A DNA stretch of 60,432 bases, taken from contig JAHZIB010000006.1 of the NCBI GenBank assembly GCA_019419955.1, forward strand, positions 1-60,432. Reading direction: 5' to 3'. This DNA is from Clostridiales bacterium (lineage in GTDB: Bacteria; Bacillota; Clostridia; TANB77; CAG-508). Shown piece after piece: positions 42,291 to 51,645 of this stretch. The number at the start of each line of letters is the position of its first letter. Positions within the stretch are counted from its first letter, which is position 1. Made by a program: the position numbers and the translations under genes. A model generated the notes under the pieces. That model saw only the letters and a program-made list of their open reading frames with translations, was not told where the DNA came from and did not search any database.

Positions 42291-43475
42291 TTACTTCAAA
42301 ATAAGCTCATGATGTAATTGTTCTAAAAGTTTATCACTTACTTTTTCTTTAGTCATTATGGATAACCTACACTCTTCTAATTGCAAATCAAAAATATCAA
42401 TAGAATTTAAGTTAAATATTTCTAATGTCTTTTTTATTATCTCTTCATTATTCATAATACCATATCCTACAAGAGAAATTCTTGAGATATTAGTGAATGC
42501 AGAACTAAACATAGATAACTCTTTTTCCAATAATTCTTGAAATTGTCCTAAAGAACTTGCTTTTATAGTAAAACTAATATTAAAGCTATTTATACTGTTA
42601 TTTACCAAGTTTGATGGAATTATTCCATTTGAAAGTAAAGTGAAGTATAATTTACTAAGCATATCCGCATTAAAACTATCATATTTCAATGTTATCAAAA
42701 ACAAATTGTCATTTTTAACTAAACTTTTAACACAGCTCTCTTCAATTTTATTATTTATCACTGTCCCCACATTATTATTAAAAGTAGAACCTGTTTCAAT
42801 TAGAACATCATATTTTTTTGCAATCTCAACACACCTATTATGAAGAACCTTTGCTCCTTCACTAGATAAATCAAGCATTTCATCATATGAAAGTTCTTCT
42901 ATTTTTTTTGCTTCCGTAATTTTGTTAGGGTCTGTTGAATATACTCCATCAACATCGGAAAAAATATAACAGTGGTCAGCAGCAACTGCAGCAGCAATTG
43001 CAACAGCTGTAGTATCTGACCCTCCTCTACCTAATGTAGTAATATCCTTTTTGTCATTGATTCCTTGAAAGCCTGCAACGATTACAATATTATCATTATC
43101 TAATTCCTGTTTAATTCTTTCTGTATTAATATATTCAACTTTTGCTTCCTCATTATTACTAGAAGTATAAATTCCTGCTTGCCATCCAGTAAGAGAAACA
43201 GCCTTATACCCTAACCTTTTTAATAAAATTGCTAATTTTGAAATTGAAATTTGTTCTCCTGTACTAAGTAATACATCCATTTCCCTCTTATCTGGATTAT
43301 ATGATAATTCTTTTGCCTCTTTTATAAGTCCATCAGTTGTCTTTCCTTGAGCAGAAACGACAACAATTACCTTATTTTTTTTGTTATAAAAATCAATAAT
43401 TTTATTAGCAACAATATTTAATTTAATATTGTCTGCAAGTGAACTACCTCCAAATTTTAATACTATGGTTTCCAT
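42291..43475 (-). CDS. Aspartate kinase
   Basis: 394 aa. VLKFGGSSLADN at the start, LLSTGEQISIS, GWQAGIYTSS, TTLGRGGSDTTAVAIAAA and FSDVDGVYSTDPN are the kinase motifs; about 265-394 form two ACT domains for feedback by lysine or threonine. First step of lysine/threonine/methionine and, in spore-formers, dipicolinate synthesis. The paralogue (LysC, DapG or ThrA-type) is not resolved. Confidence 0.93.
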   Translation of the reverse strand: METIVLKFGGSSLADNIKLNIVANKIIDFYNKKNKVIVVVSAQGKTTDGLIKEAKELSYNPDKREMDVLLSTGEQISISKLAILLKRLGYKAVSLTGWQAGIYTSSNNEEAKVEYINTERIKQELDNDNIVIVAGFQGINDKKDITTLGRGGSDTTAVAIAAAVAADHCYIFSDVDGVYSTDPNKITEAKKIEELSYDEMLDLSSEGAKVLHNRCVEIAKKYDVLIETGSTFNNNVGTVINNKIEESCVKSLVKNDNLFLITLKYDSFNADMLSKLYFTLLSNGIIPSNLVNNSINSFNISFTIKASSLGQFQELLEKELSMFSSAFTNISRISLVGYGIMNNEEIIKKTLEIFNLNSIDIFDLQLEECRLSIMTKEKVSDKLLEQLHHELILK

Positions 43476-43550
43476 ATTGGATCACCCTTATAAACAATGT
43501 ATATGACTTAAATATAATTATATTTTGCCATTATTATATTTTATGCAGAT

Positions 43551-43605
43551 TTCGAGTTAGGGACACTTCTAAATTCGAAATTTTTTGCGAATTAGGAACA
43601 CTTTT
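43551..43605. repeat. Two direct repeats of 20 bp in the aspartokinase leader
   Basis: TTCGAGTTAGGGACACTTCT (43551-43570) and TGCGAATTAGGAACACTTTT (43586-43605) match at about 14 of 20 positions with 35-bp period, in the 142-bp gap between prfB and the aspartokinase gene. Possibly operators or element ends. Confidence 0.5.
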
Positions 43606-43617
43606 CTCTGCATCTGT

Positions 43618-44737
43618 TTATTTATTACAATTACTTGATACATTAGCCTTTAAATAGCTATTTATAAATTCGTCTAATTCTCCATTCATAACAGATTCAA
43701 CATTTCCCACTTCATAATTTGTTCTGTGGTCTTTTACAAGCGTGTATGGGCAAAATACATATGAACGGATTTGGCTTCCCCAGGCAATATCCATTTGAAT
43801 GCCTTTCAATTCATCAATAGTCTCTTTGTGCTCTTTTTCTTTCAAATGCAATAATTTAGATTTAAGCATCTTCATAGCGGTTTCTCTATTTTGAATTTGC
43901 GACCTTTCAGTCTGACATGCTACGACTATGTTTGTAGGAATATGTGTTATTCTCACTGCTGATGAGGTTTTATTTATATGTTGACCACCAGCACCTGAAG
44001 CTCTATATGTGTCAATTCTTAAGTCGTCTGGATTGATATCGACTTCAACATCTTCACTTATTTCTGGCAATACTTCTACTGATGCAAAAGAAGTATGTCT
44101 TCTACCACCAGCATCAAATGGAGAGATTCTAACTAATCTATGTACTCCCTGTTCCCCTTTCAAATATCCATATGCATAATCACCAGAAACTAAAAAAGTT
44201 ACACTCTTTATTCCAGCCTCATCTCCCTGCAGATAATCCAACTCCTCTATATTGTAATTATGTGCGCTTGCCCATCTGCAATACATTCTATAAAGCATCT
44301 CTACCCAATCCTGTGCCTCTGTTCCGCCTGCACCTGGATGTAAAGTTATGATTGCATTATTAATATCGTACTTACCTGATAAAAGAGTCGAAATTTCTAA
44401 TTTTTCTACGTCTTTATTTAATAGTTGTATTCCATTTTGTAATTCTTTTTCTAGGTCTTCATCACTGTCTTGCTTTAATAATTCTAGTATCTCAGCCAGA
44501 TTTATTGCTTCATTTTTTGTTCTTTTGAATTGCTCTACTTTATTTTTTATCTCGTTTATTCTTTTTAACACTTTAGAACTATTTTTTGGATTTTCCCAAA
44601 AATTAGGATTAGTTGTCTGATTTTCTAAAGTTGTCAATTCTTTTTCTAAATTAACAACGTCAAAGTGAATCACTAATTTCAGCTAATCTACTATTTAATT
44701 GATTTAAATTAAAACTTATTTCCTGTAAGTCAATCAA
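43618..44737 (-). CDS. prfB: Peptide chain release factor 2, programmed +1 frameshift
   Basis: The first 25 codons start at TTG 44737 (IDLQEISFNLNQLNSRLAEI...) and end at the in-frame UGA 44662-44660 in the classic CTT TGA C shift site. Reading moves +1 and goes on as DVVNLEKELT. The rest has the RF2 SPF region (RISPFDAGGRRHTSFASVEV) and the peptidyl-release GGQ in SGAGGQHINKT. RF2 frees peptides at UGA and UAA, and the shift autoregulates its own synthesis. The SD-like stimulator normally 3 nt before the shift is not obvious here. Confidence 0.95.
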
Positions 44738-44848
44738 TTTCTCACATCCTTATTTCTGATTATATCATTAAAAACAAATAATTTTTGTAATATTATTTTT
44801 CATAACAATAATATTATCATGTAAATACAATAATGTCAAATTAGTATC

Positions 44849-46621
44849 TTATATTATCGGGTTGATATTTCTTTTTATATACTCAATTATAGATTCACTG
44901 TCCATTTTTTCTTCTTTTAACAATTCCTCTGGATTATATCTATCATAGAATTTCTTTTGTAATCCATAATTTTTAACCTTAATATTTGTATTTCCAAAAT
45001 ATGATGCAATTTTTTGACCAAATCCACCGTCTAATATTCCATCTTCCAATGTTATTACTATATTATGATTATCTTTTAAATTATTTAACAATGTATTATC
45101 TAAGCCTGTAGCAAATCTTGGATTAATTAAAGTAGGCTTAAATCCTAATTTTTCTGCAATACTTTCTGCAAGTTTCTTTCCTCTTTGATAAAAATCTCCT
45201 AATGCAATTATTGCAACTTTTTCACCTTCCTGTTCAACTTTATATTTATTAATTTCGTTATAGTTTTTATCGGCTTCTCTATAATCAACTTCATTTCCTG
45301 GAAGTAATATCATTACAGGATGTTCTTTTTGGTTAATTGACCAATCTAACATATTTAATAATTCATCTTTTGAAGAAGGACATAGCATAATTAAATTTGG
45401 TATATTTGAAAATGCAGAAATTCCAAAAATTCCCAAGTGTGTTACATCTGTTAAACTATCAAAACTTGCATAATTCAAAAGTATTGTAACTGGACTATTG
45501 TTTATACAAACATCATGTGAGATTTGATCATAACATCTTTGCATAAATGTTACATTTGTTATAACTAATGGTTTAGCGCCCTCTTTTGCCATGCCAGCTG
45601 CCATCGCAACTGCTTGTTCTTCTGCAATTCCAACATCTACAAATTGTTTTCCAAGTTCATTTCTATCGTTTTCATTTAAAGCAAAACTCCCTGGCATATT
45701 AGGTGTTACGACTACAAATTTTTTATCTTTTTTAGCTTTATTTAAAATATACTCTCTTGCTATTTCTGTATAGTTTTCTCCTGTACCAAAATTAACAGTT
45801 GGTAAACCAGTGTTTTTATCAAAGGGAAGAGTCCAATGCCAAATTTCTTTATTTTCTTCTGCTAATTTATAACCTTTTCCTTTTTGTGTGTTAATATGAG
45901 CAACTATTGGATGATCAATATCTTTTATTTTTTCAAATAATTTAATCATAGATTCTATATCATTTCCATTCTCTTCATATATATAATCTAATCCAATTGC
46001 TTTAAACATATTATTTGTAGCTGTTCCTTTTGTTTCTCTTAATTCCTTTAAATTTTTATAAATTCCACCATGTGTTTCTGATATAGATTGTTGATTATCA
46101 TTTACTACAATTATTAAATTAGAGTTTAATTCAGAACCTGCAACATTTAATCCTTCTAATGCTTCTCCACCTGATAATGAACCATCTCCAATTAATGCTA
46201 TAATATTTTCTTTTTTTCCTAATAAATCTCTTGCTTTTGCTAAGCCTGTTGCTAAGGAAATTGATGTTGAAGTATGACCTATATTAAATAAATCATGTTC
46301 ACTTTCTTCTGGATTTGTATAACCTGAATCTTCTTTAAAATGTTCATCATCTATATATCCTGCTTTTCTCCCTGTAAGCATCTTATGAGGATAACTTTGG
46401 TGTGATACATCAAATACAAATTTATCTTCTGGTGAATTAAATACATAATGCATTGCAATTTCAGTTTCTACAATTCCAAAATTGGGACCAAAATGTCCAC
46501 CTATCTTTGTTAATCTATTAAATAGCCCCTCTCTAATATCATTTGCTAATAATTTTAATTCTTCCATATTTAATTTTTTTATGTCCTTTGGACTATTGAT
46601 ATTTTTTAATATTTCGTACAT
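44849..46621 (-). CDS. dxs: 1-deoxy-D-xylulose-5-phosphate synthase-like transketolase
   Basis: 590 aa. N-terminal thiamine-diphosphate domain GDGSLSGGEALEGLN and VNDNQQSIS, central Tkt pyrimidine domain (VGIAEEQAVAMAAGMAKEGA), C-terminal domain LEDGILDGGFGQKI. It makes DXP for isoprenoids and thiamine. It is divergent from common DXS: GHFGPNFGIVE replaces GHLSSNLG-type, and it is shorter (about 620 usual). It is divergently paired with a MerR regulator across a MerR-type promoter, unusual for a housekeeping dxs. A related transketolase-like function is possible. Confidence 0.8.
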   Translation of the reverse strand: MYEILKNINSPKDIKKLNMEELKLLANDIREGLFNRLTKIGGHFGPNFGIVETEIAMHYVFNSPEDKFVFDVSHQSYPHKMLTGRKAGYIDDEHFKEDSGYTNPEESEHDLFNIGHTSTSISLATGLAKARDLLGKKENIIALIGDGSLSGGEALEGLNVAGSELNSNLIIVVNDNQQSISETHGGIYKNLKELRETKGTATNNMFKAIGLDYIYEENGNDIESMIKLFEKIKDIDHPIVAHINTQKGKGYKLAEENKEIWHWTLPFDKNTGLPTVNFGTGENYTEIAREYILNKAKKDKKFVVVTPNMPGSFALNENDRNELGKQFVDVGIAEEQAVAMAAGMAKEGAKPLVITNVTFMQRCYDQISHDVCINNSPVTILLNYASFDSLTDVTHLGIFGISAFSNIPNLIMLCPSSKDELLNMLDWSINQKEHPVMILLPGNEVDYREADKNYNEINKYKVEQEGEKVAIIALGDFYQRGKKLAESIAEKLGFKPTLINPRFATGLDNTLLNNLKDNHNIVITLEDGILDGGFGQKIASYFGNTNIKVKNYGLQKKFYDRYNPEELLKEEKMDSESIIEYIKRNINPII

Positions 46622-46730
46622 ATTATTACCTCCATTTTATTATTTTATAGAATTATCAATTTTTCTACATCACTTTTTCTGCATCATAAATCACCCCTCT
46701 TTGACATTTTATAAAATTTACTATATATTA

Positions 46731-46762
46731 TATATACCATCTCAACCTTGGTTTAGGTCAAG
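46731..46762 (-). promoter_or_regulatory. MerR-type promoter of the dxs-like gene
   Basis: On the minus strand TTGACC (46761-46756) is followed by a 19-bp spacer and TATATA (46736-46731). A dyad CTCAACCT...AGGTCAAG (46741-46762) lies in the spacer. The long spacer with a central dyad is the hallmark of promoters realigned by MerR regulators. A TATAAT at 46733-46728 gives a 22-bp alternative. Confidence 0.7.
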
Positions 46763-46805
46763 TGTTTTTTTAAATTTCTTTAATTTTTTTAGGAGGTAAA
46801 TTTAT

Positions 46806-47276
46806 ATGGAATTAACTATTGGTGAAGTATCAGAAAAAACAGGATTAAGTATATCAAAATTAAGATATTATGATGAACATGGTCTTATTCCTAATGTCAA
46901 AAGAACTTCTTCTGGGCTTAGAAAATTTAGTATAGAAAATTTAGAAGCTCTAACTCTTATTGAATGTTTAAAAACATCTGGTATGCAATTGAAAGAAATC
47001 AAGGAATTTATAAAATGGTGTTCTCAGGGAGATAAAACCATTGATAAAAGATTAGAAATGTTTAATAATCAAGAAAGAAATATACTTAATCAAATTGAAA
47101 CCTTGAAAAAAAGTTTAGATCTGATTCATTTTAAACAATGGTATTATTCAACAGCTAAATATCATAATTCTGAAAAGTTTGTTAAAACTATGAATATAGA
47201 AGATATGCCAGAAGATATTCAGAAATTATACAAAAAGACTCATTTTTACGAAGAAAAAAATAATAGACAGGATTAA
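46806..47276 (+). CDS. MerR-family regulator
   Basis: 156 aa. N-terminal winged helix LTIGEVSEKTGLSISKLRYY, DEHGLIP, then RKFSIENLEALTLIECLKTS and a long dimerising coiled coil (about 80-120). The C-terminal part (about 120-156) has no metal-binding cysteines and ends acidic. AGGAGG precedes ATG. It divides from the dxs-like gene by 184 bp holding the 19-bp-spacer promoter, so that gene is its likely target. The effector may be a small-molecule ligand. Confidence 0.9.
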   Translation: MELTIGEVSEKTGLSISKLRYYDEHGLIPNVKRTSSGLRKFSIENLEALTLIECLKTSGMQLKEIKEFIKWCSQGDKTIDKRLEMFNNQERNILNQIETLKKSLDLIHFKQWYYSTAKYHNSEKFVKTMNIEDMPEDIQKLYKKTHFYEEKNNRQD

Positions 47277-47316
47277 ATTCCTGTCTATTACTATATAACT
47301 TGTAATTATACAATTT

Positions 47317-47554
47317 TTATTTTGCTTTCTCCAATTCATCTTTCAAAAACTTATTAACAAATTCCCATCTATGCTTTATAAATTCTCCATTTTTAACCAA
47401 TTCATTTATTTCTTCCCAAGTCGCCCATTTTGCATCAGATACCTCATCTTCTTGGAATTTCATTTTCGATATATCGTAATCGTGTTTTAAAATATATGTA
47501 TCTATCCATACATTTCCATTGATAATTTCAGGTGTAAACCCACTTATATTGATA
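47317..47554 (-). pseudogene. C-terminal remnant of a Nudix hydrolase
   Basis: About 78 residues with the second half of a Nudix fold (NVWIDTYILKHDYDISKMKF, then QEDEVSDAKWATWEEINELV). The Nudix box and N-terminus are missing, because the frame runs straight into the 3' end of secA. No SD or start lies in the remnant. The rest was probably deleted when it came to abut secA. Confidence 0.7.
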
Positions 47555-50299
47555 TTACTGGTTTTTACCACAGCAATTCTTATACTTTTTACCACTTCCA
47601 CAAGGGCAAGGGTCATTTCTTCCAACTTTTGGTTCTGCATTAACATAAGGAGTATGACTTTTTTCTCCTGAAGGTGCTTTTCCTTTCAATGAAATAGTTT
47701 CATCTTCTAGACCTTCTCCTGTAATCTTCACAGATTCCTGTCTTGCAGGTGCTCCTTCCCTTTTTCTTGCATTCATAAGAATTTTAACAACGTTTAGCTG
47801 TATATCAGCAACCATTTGGTCGAACATCTCAAAGCCTTCTATTCTGTATTGAACAACAGGGTCTTTTTGAGCGTATGCACGTAGACCAATTCCATCTTTT
47901 AGCTCGTCCATAGCATCTATATGGTCCATCCATCTTTCATCAACAATTTTAAGCATTACAACTCTTTCAAGTTCTCTAATAGTTTTTTCTCCAAAGTCTT
48001 TTTCTTTTTCTTCATATTTACTATGAGCTTTTTCCTGTAGCTCTAATAATATTTTTTCTCTATCAGCTTTTTTATTTTCTAAGATTTCTAATTTATTTAT
48101 TCCAAATGTAGTTGCAATATCTTGAATTAGTGCATCTTTATTAATTCCTTCTTCTGTAACATATGTGTCAACTATTCCTTCCGCAACACCATCAATTATC
48201 TTAGCAATGCTATCTTTTAGGTTTTCTCCATCTAAAACTTGTCTTCTTTGCTTGTATATTATCTCTCTTTGGAGGTTCATAACATCATCATACTTCAATA
48301 CATTCTTTCTAATTGTAAAGTTACGTCCTTCAACTTTCTTTTGTGCATTTTCAACAGCCTTTGATAACATCTTAGCTTGTATTGGCATATTTTCATCAGC
48401 ACCTAAAGTATTATATACTTTAGTTATCATATCTCCGCCAAATATTTTCATTAGGTCATCATCAAGTCCAATATAGAATCTAGATTCTCCAGGGTCACCT
48501 TGACGACCACTACGACCTCTAAGCTGATTGTCAATTCTTCTTGATTCATGCCTTTCTGTACCAATTATCTTTAATCCGCCTACTTCAAGAACTTTTGCCT
48601 TTTCTTCTTTTATTTCTTGTTCAAATTTTTCTTCTAACTCTTTATATTTTTTTCTAGCATTTAAGATTTCTTCATCGCCTGTCTCATTAAATGCTGTTGA
48701 TTGTTCTATTTGCTCTGGTGTATATCTTAACTTTTTCATTTCCTGTTTTGCTAAAAATTCACTATTTCCTCCCAGCATAATATCAGTACCACGACCAGCC
48801 ATGTTAGTAGCTATTGTAACTGCACCATATTTACCAGCTTGAGCAACAATTGCAGCTTCTTTTTCATGAGATTTAGCATTCAATACCTCATGTGGTATAT
48901 TTTCTTTATCTAGTAATTTACTAAGTTTTTCAGATTTTTCAATTGAAACCGTACCAACCAAAACAGGTTGCCCCTTTTCATAACTCTGCTTAATATCTTG
49001 AATAACTGCTTTAAATTTAGCATTTTCATTTTTATATATTACATCAGGGTTATCTAATCTAATCATTGGTTTGTTTGTTGGTATTTCAACAACATCCAAT
49101 TTATATATTTCTTCAAATTCATCCTCTTCTGTCATTGCTGTACCGGTCATACCAGACAATTTGTCATACATTCTAAAATAGTTTTGAAATGTAATAGTAG
49201 CTAAAGTTTTTGACTCATCAGCTATTTTAACATGTTCTTTTGCTTCAATTGCTTGATGTAAGCCATTATTGTATCTTCTTCCATACATAATACGGCCTGT
49301 AAATTCATCAACAATAAGTACTTCTCCATCTTTGACAATATAGTCTATATCTTTTTTCATAATACCATGTGCACGCAATGCTTGATTTACATTATGGACA
49401 ATCTCAGAATTTTCTATATCATTGAAATTCTCGAGACCAAATTCTTCCTCAGCTTTCTTGATACCTTTTAATGTTAAAGAAGCTGATTTAGCTTTCAAAT
49501 CTACAATGTAATCATATTTTTCATTATCTTCAGCTTGCTCATAATCCTTAACATCTTCTTCAACAATAATTTTAGGTGTTAATTTTCTAACAAAATTATC
49601 TGCCTTCTTGTATAAATCTGAAGATTGTGCACCTCTGCCAGATATAATAAGTGGTGTACGAGCCTCATCTATTAAAATACTATCAATCTCATCGACAATA
49701 GCATAATTTAATTTTCTTTGAACTAACTGTTCTTTATAGATAACCATATTATCTCTTAAATAATCAAATCCAAATTCATTATTTGTACCATAAGTAACGT
49801 CACATGCATAAGCTCTTTTCTTATCTTGAGGATTCATTCCTGCTATTGCCAAACCGACTGTCAATCCTAAAAATTTATATACCTTTCCCATCCATTCGCT
49901 ATCTCTTTTTGCTAGGTAATCATTAACTGTAATTACATGTACACCTTTGCCTGTTAGCGCATTCAAATATACTGGTAATGTTGCAACTAAAGTTTTACCT
50001 TCACCAGTTTTCATCTCAGCAATCCTACCTTGATGTAATATAATTCCACCAATCAATTGCACATCAAAATGTCTCATTCCCAAAACTCTTTTTGAAGCTT
50101 CTCTTACTACAGCAAAAGCTTCTGGTAATAAATCATCTAATGTTTCTCCTTTTTCTAATCTACCTTTAAATTCATCAGTTTTACCTCTTAATTCTTTATC
50201 AGACAACTTTTCTATGTCTGGTTCTAATTCATTAATTTTATTAACTAATGGTTTAACTCTTTTAACTTCTTTTTCGCTATATGATTTGAATAATCCCAT
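47555..50299 (-). CDS. secA: Preprotein translocase ATPase SecA
   Basis: 914 aa from the ATG at 50299 (GGAAGGAAG upstream). Walker A MKTGEGKTLVATLP, DEIDSILIDEARTPLIISG, FTGRIMYGRRYNNGLHQAIE, TGTAMTEEDEF, TNMAGRGTDIMLGG and RQGDPGESRFY. C-terminal zinc SEC-C motif NDPCPCGSGKKYKNCCG is intact and directs SecB/ribosome contact. It drives export through SecYEG. The start upstream at 50338 lacks an SD. Confidence 0.97.
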   Translation of the reverse strand: MGLFKSYSEKEVKRVKPLVNKINELEPDIEKLSDKELRGKTDEFKGRLEKGETLDDLLPEAFAVVREASKRVLGMRHFDVQLIGGIILHQGRIAEMKTGEGKTLVATLPVYLNALTGKGVHVITVNDYLAKRDSEWMGKVYKFLGLTVGLAIAGMNPQDKKRAYACDVTYGTNNEFGFDYLRDNMVIYKEQLVQRKLNYAIVDEIDSILIDEARTPLIISGRGAQSSDLYKKADNFVRKLTPKIIVEEDVKDYEQAEDNEKYDYIVDLKAKSASLTLKGIKKAEEEFGLENFNDIENSEIVHNVNQALRAHGIMKKDIDYIVKDGEVLIVDEFTGRIMYGRRYNNGLHQAIEAKEHVKIADESKTLATITFQNYFRMYDKLSGMTGTAMTEEDEFEEIYKLDVVEIPTNKPMIRLDNPDVIYKNENAKFKAVIQDIKQSYEKGQPVLVGTVSIEKSEKLSKLLDKENIPHEVLNAKSHEKEAAIVAQAGKYGAVTIATNMAGRGTDIMLGGNSEFLAKQEMKKLRYTPEQIEQSTAFNETGDEEILNARKKYKELEEKFEQEIKEEKAKVLEVGGLKIIGTERHESRRIDNQLRGRSGRQGDPGESRFYIGLDDDLMKIFGGDMITKVYNTLGADENMPIQAKMLSKAVENAQKKVEGRNFTIRKNVLKYDDVMNLQREIIYKQRRQVLDGENLKDSIAKIIDGVAEGIVDTYVTEEGINKDALIQDIATTFGINKLEILENKKADREKILLELQEKAHSKYEEKEKDFGEKTIRELERVVMLKIVDERWMDHIDAMDELKDGIGLRAYAQKDPVVQYRIEGFEMFDQMVADIQLNVVKILMNARKREGAPARQESVKITGEGLEDETISLKGKAPSGEKSHTPYVNAEPKVGRNDPCPCGSGKKYKNCCGKNQ

Positions 50300-50516
50300 T
50301 GTATTTCTTCCTTCCTTACGTAAATAAATTTCTACCATACTATATCACTTTTTTTATAAAATCGCAACCTTTTCATTGAAAAAAATACTATAAAATGTTA
50401 CTTGATAAGTCCCTTTATCTTGTAAAGTTACATTTTAGATTAATGGTATAAATTTATCATATTTTATAGCTTTCTTCATAACAATATAGTAAAAGAATAT
50501 TTAAGGAGCTAAATTC

Positions 50517-51062
50517 ATGTTTATTTTAAATTTCAAAATTAATGGCAGTAAAACTGCTAAAATTTTTGTAGGGTTACTTTGTATTATTATACTAATAATT
50601 ACAGCTTATATTTGTTATAAAATTATATTTAATAATTTTTTCAAAACTAATGACAATTACTTGCCTGAGGAAACAGTGTTTGAGCTCACAACATCAAATT
50701 ATACTAATGTACTTCAAAATGTACATAATGATATTGATACTTATTTAGGTCAAAAAATTAAATTTACTGGATACATCTATAGGATGTATGACTTTAATTC
50801 AGAACAATTTGTATTAGCAAGAAATATGATAGTCTCTTCTGATTTTCAATCTGTGGTTGTTGGATTCTTATGTCATTCTGAAATTGCTAGCAATTTCGAA
50901 GACGGTTGCTGGGTTGATGTAGAAGGAACTATTACAAAAGGAGAATACTATGGAGAAATGCCTATTATTGAGGTAGAAAAAATAAATAAAGTTGAAACTC
51001 CAACTGATGAATACGTCTATCCTCCAGATGACAGCTTTGTAACGACATCAACAGTATTGTAG
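50517..51062 (+). CDS. Membrane protein with DUF1980/YcgQ-like OB domain
   Basis: 181 aa. One TM (about 14-38), then an extracytoplasmic domain. YLGQKIKFTGYIYRMYDFNS, FVLARNMIVSSDFQSVVVGF and DGCWVDVEGTI resemble the C-terminal half of the TIGR03943/YcgQ (DUF1980) proteins. It ends in a short Pro/Asp/Thr tail. SD AAGGAGC precedes ATG. The usual partner (a YraQ-type permease) is not adjacent. Function unknown. Confidence 0.7.
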   Translation: MFILNFKINGSKTAKIFVGLLCIIILIITAYICYKIIFNNFFKTNDNYLPEETVFELTTSNYTNVLQNVHNDIDTYLGQKIKFTGYIYRMYDFNSEQFVLARNMIVSSDFQSVVVGFLCHSEIASNFEDGCWVDVEGTITKGEYYGEMPIIEVEKINKVETPTDEYVYPPDDSFVTTSTVL

Positions 51063-51149
51063 TAATATTAATCATTTTAATATTGTAACCACACCTCTAA
51101 TATAAGTTTCATTTTTTCCTTAAAATATTATTTTAAAAACGCATAAAAT

Positions 51150-51200
51150 TTGCTTTTTCCGTATTTTTATGTTATACTAAAAATATACTTTTCAAGTATA
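51150..51200 (+). promoter_or_regulatory. Promoter with leader hairpin of the 51230 gene
   Basis: TTGCTT (51150-51155), 17-bp spacer, TATACT (51173-51178), then TATACTT/AAGTATA inverted repeat (51184-51200) in the first part of the leader. Confidence 0.65.
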
Positions 51201-51229
51201 AATACTTTTATTTGTAGGAGGAAATTATC

Positions 51230-51580
51230 ATGTTTGGAGGCATTGGATCAAGTTATAAACCTAAAGTAGATTTACAACCTGATCTTCGCGAGGTGGCTCG
51301 GGAGATTAGCTTGAAAACCAAAGTCTATGTTACTCCGGACGAATTACAGGAAATCGTCAATTTCGTGCCCACATATGTAGAAGAACAATCTGAACTTAAA
51401 GAGTGGGACTTTGAGTCTACCGACAACCACGTTTCTCAGATTTCAAAAGGAGAAACAAGAAGTGTAGAAGAATTTTATTTCTACTTCTACGCCCAAACAA
51501 GCACAACCACAGTCCTATGCCAAGTGGTAATGAACAGTGATGAACATGTATGGTACAACGTCAAAAAGATTGAATGGTAA
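51230..51580 (+). CDS. Unrecognised orphan protein
   Basis: 116 aa, no signal peptide or TM. Begins FGGIGSSYKPKVDLQPDLRE; ends with repeated beta strands (FYFYFYAQTSTTTVLCQVVM, then HVWYNVKKIEW). TAGGAGGAAAT precedes ATG. Codon use with many C- and G-ending codons is unlike neighbouring secA and ytvI. Monocistronic, between a promoter and a strong hairpin. Family unknown to me. Confidence 0.65.
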   Translation: MFGGIGSSYKPKVDLQPDLREVAREISLKTKVYVTPDELQEIVNFVPTYVEEQSELKEWDFESTDNHVSQISKGETRSVEEFYFYFYAQTSTTTVLCQVVMNSDEHVWYNVKKIEW

Positions 51581-51588
51581 TTTTTTCT

Positions 51589-51614
51589 AAAGGAGCTCTA
51601 GTTAGAGCTCCTTT
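51589..51614 (+). terminator. Terminator of the 51230 gene
   Basis: AAAGGAGCTCTA/TAGAGCTCCTTT, 12-bp perfect arms with T-run after. Confidence 0.8.
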
Positions 51615-51645
51615 TATACGTTTATTATGATATTTTTTCATAATA

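Noticed and set aside
43618..44673. prfB starting at the GTG 44673
   Set aside because: That codon is only in the +1 frame; the real 5' part is in the other frame with a UGA shift site and begins at 44737.
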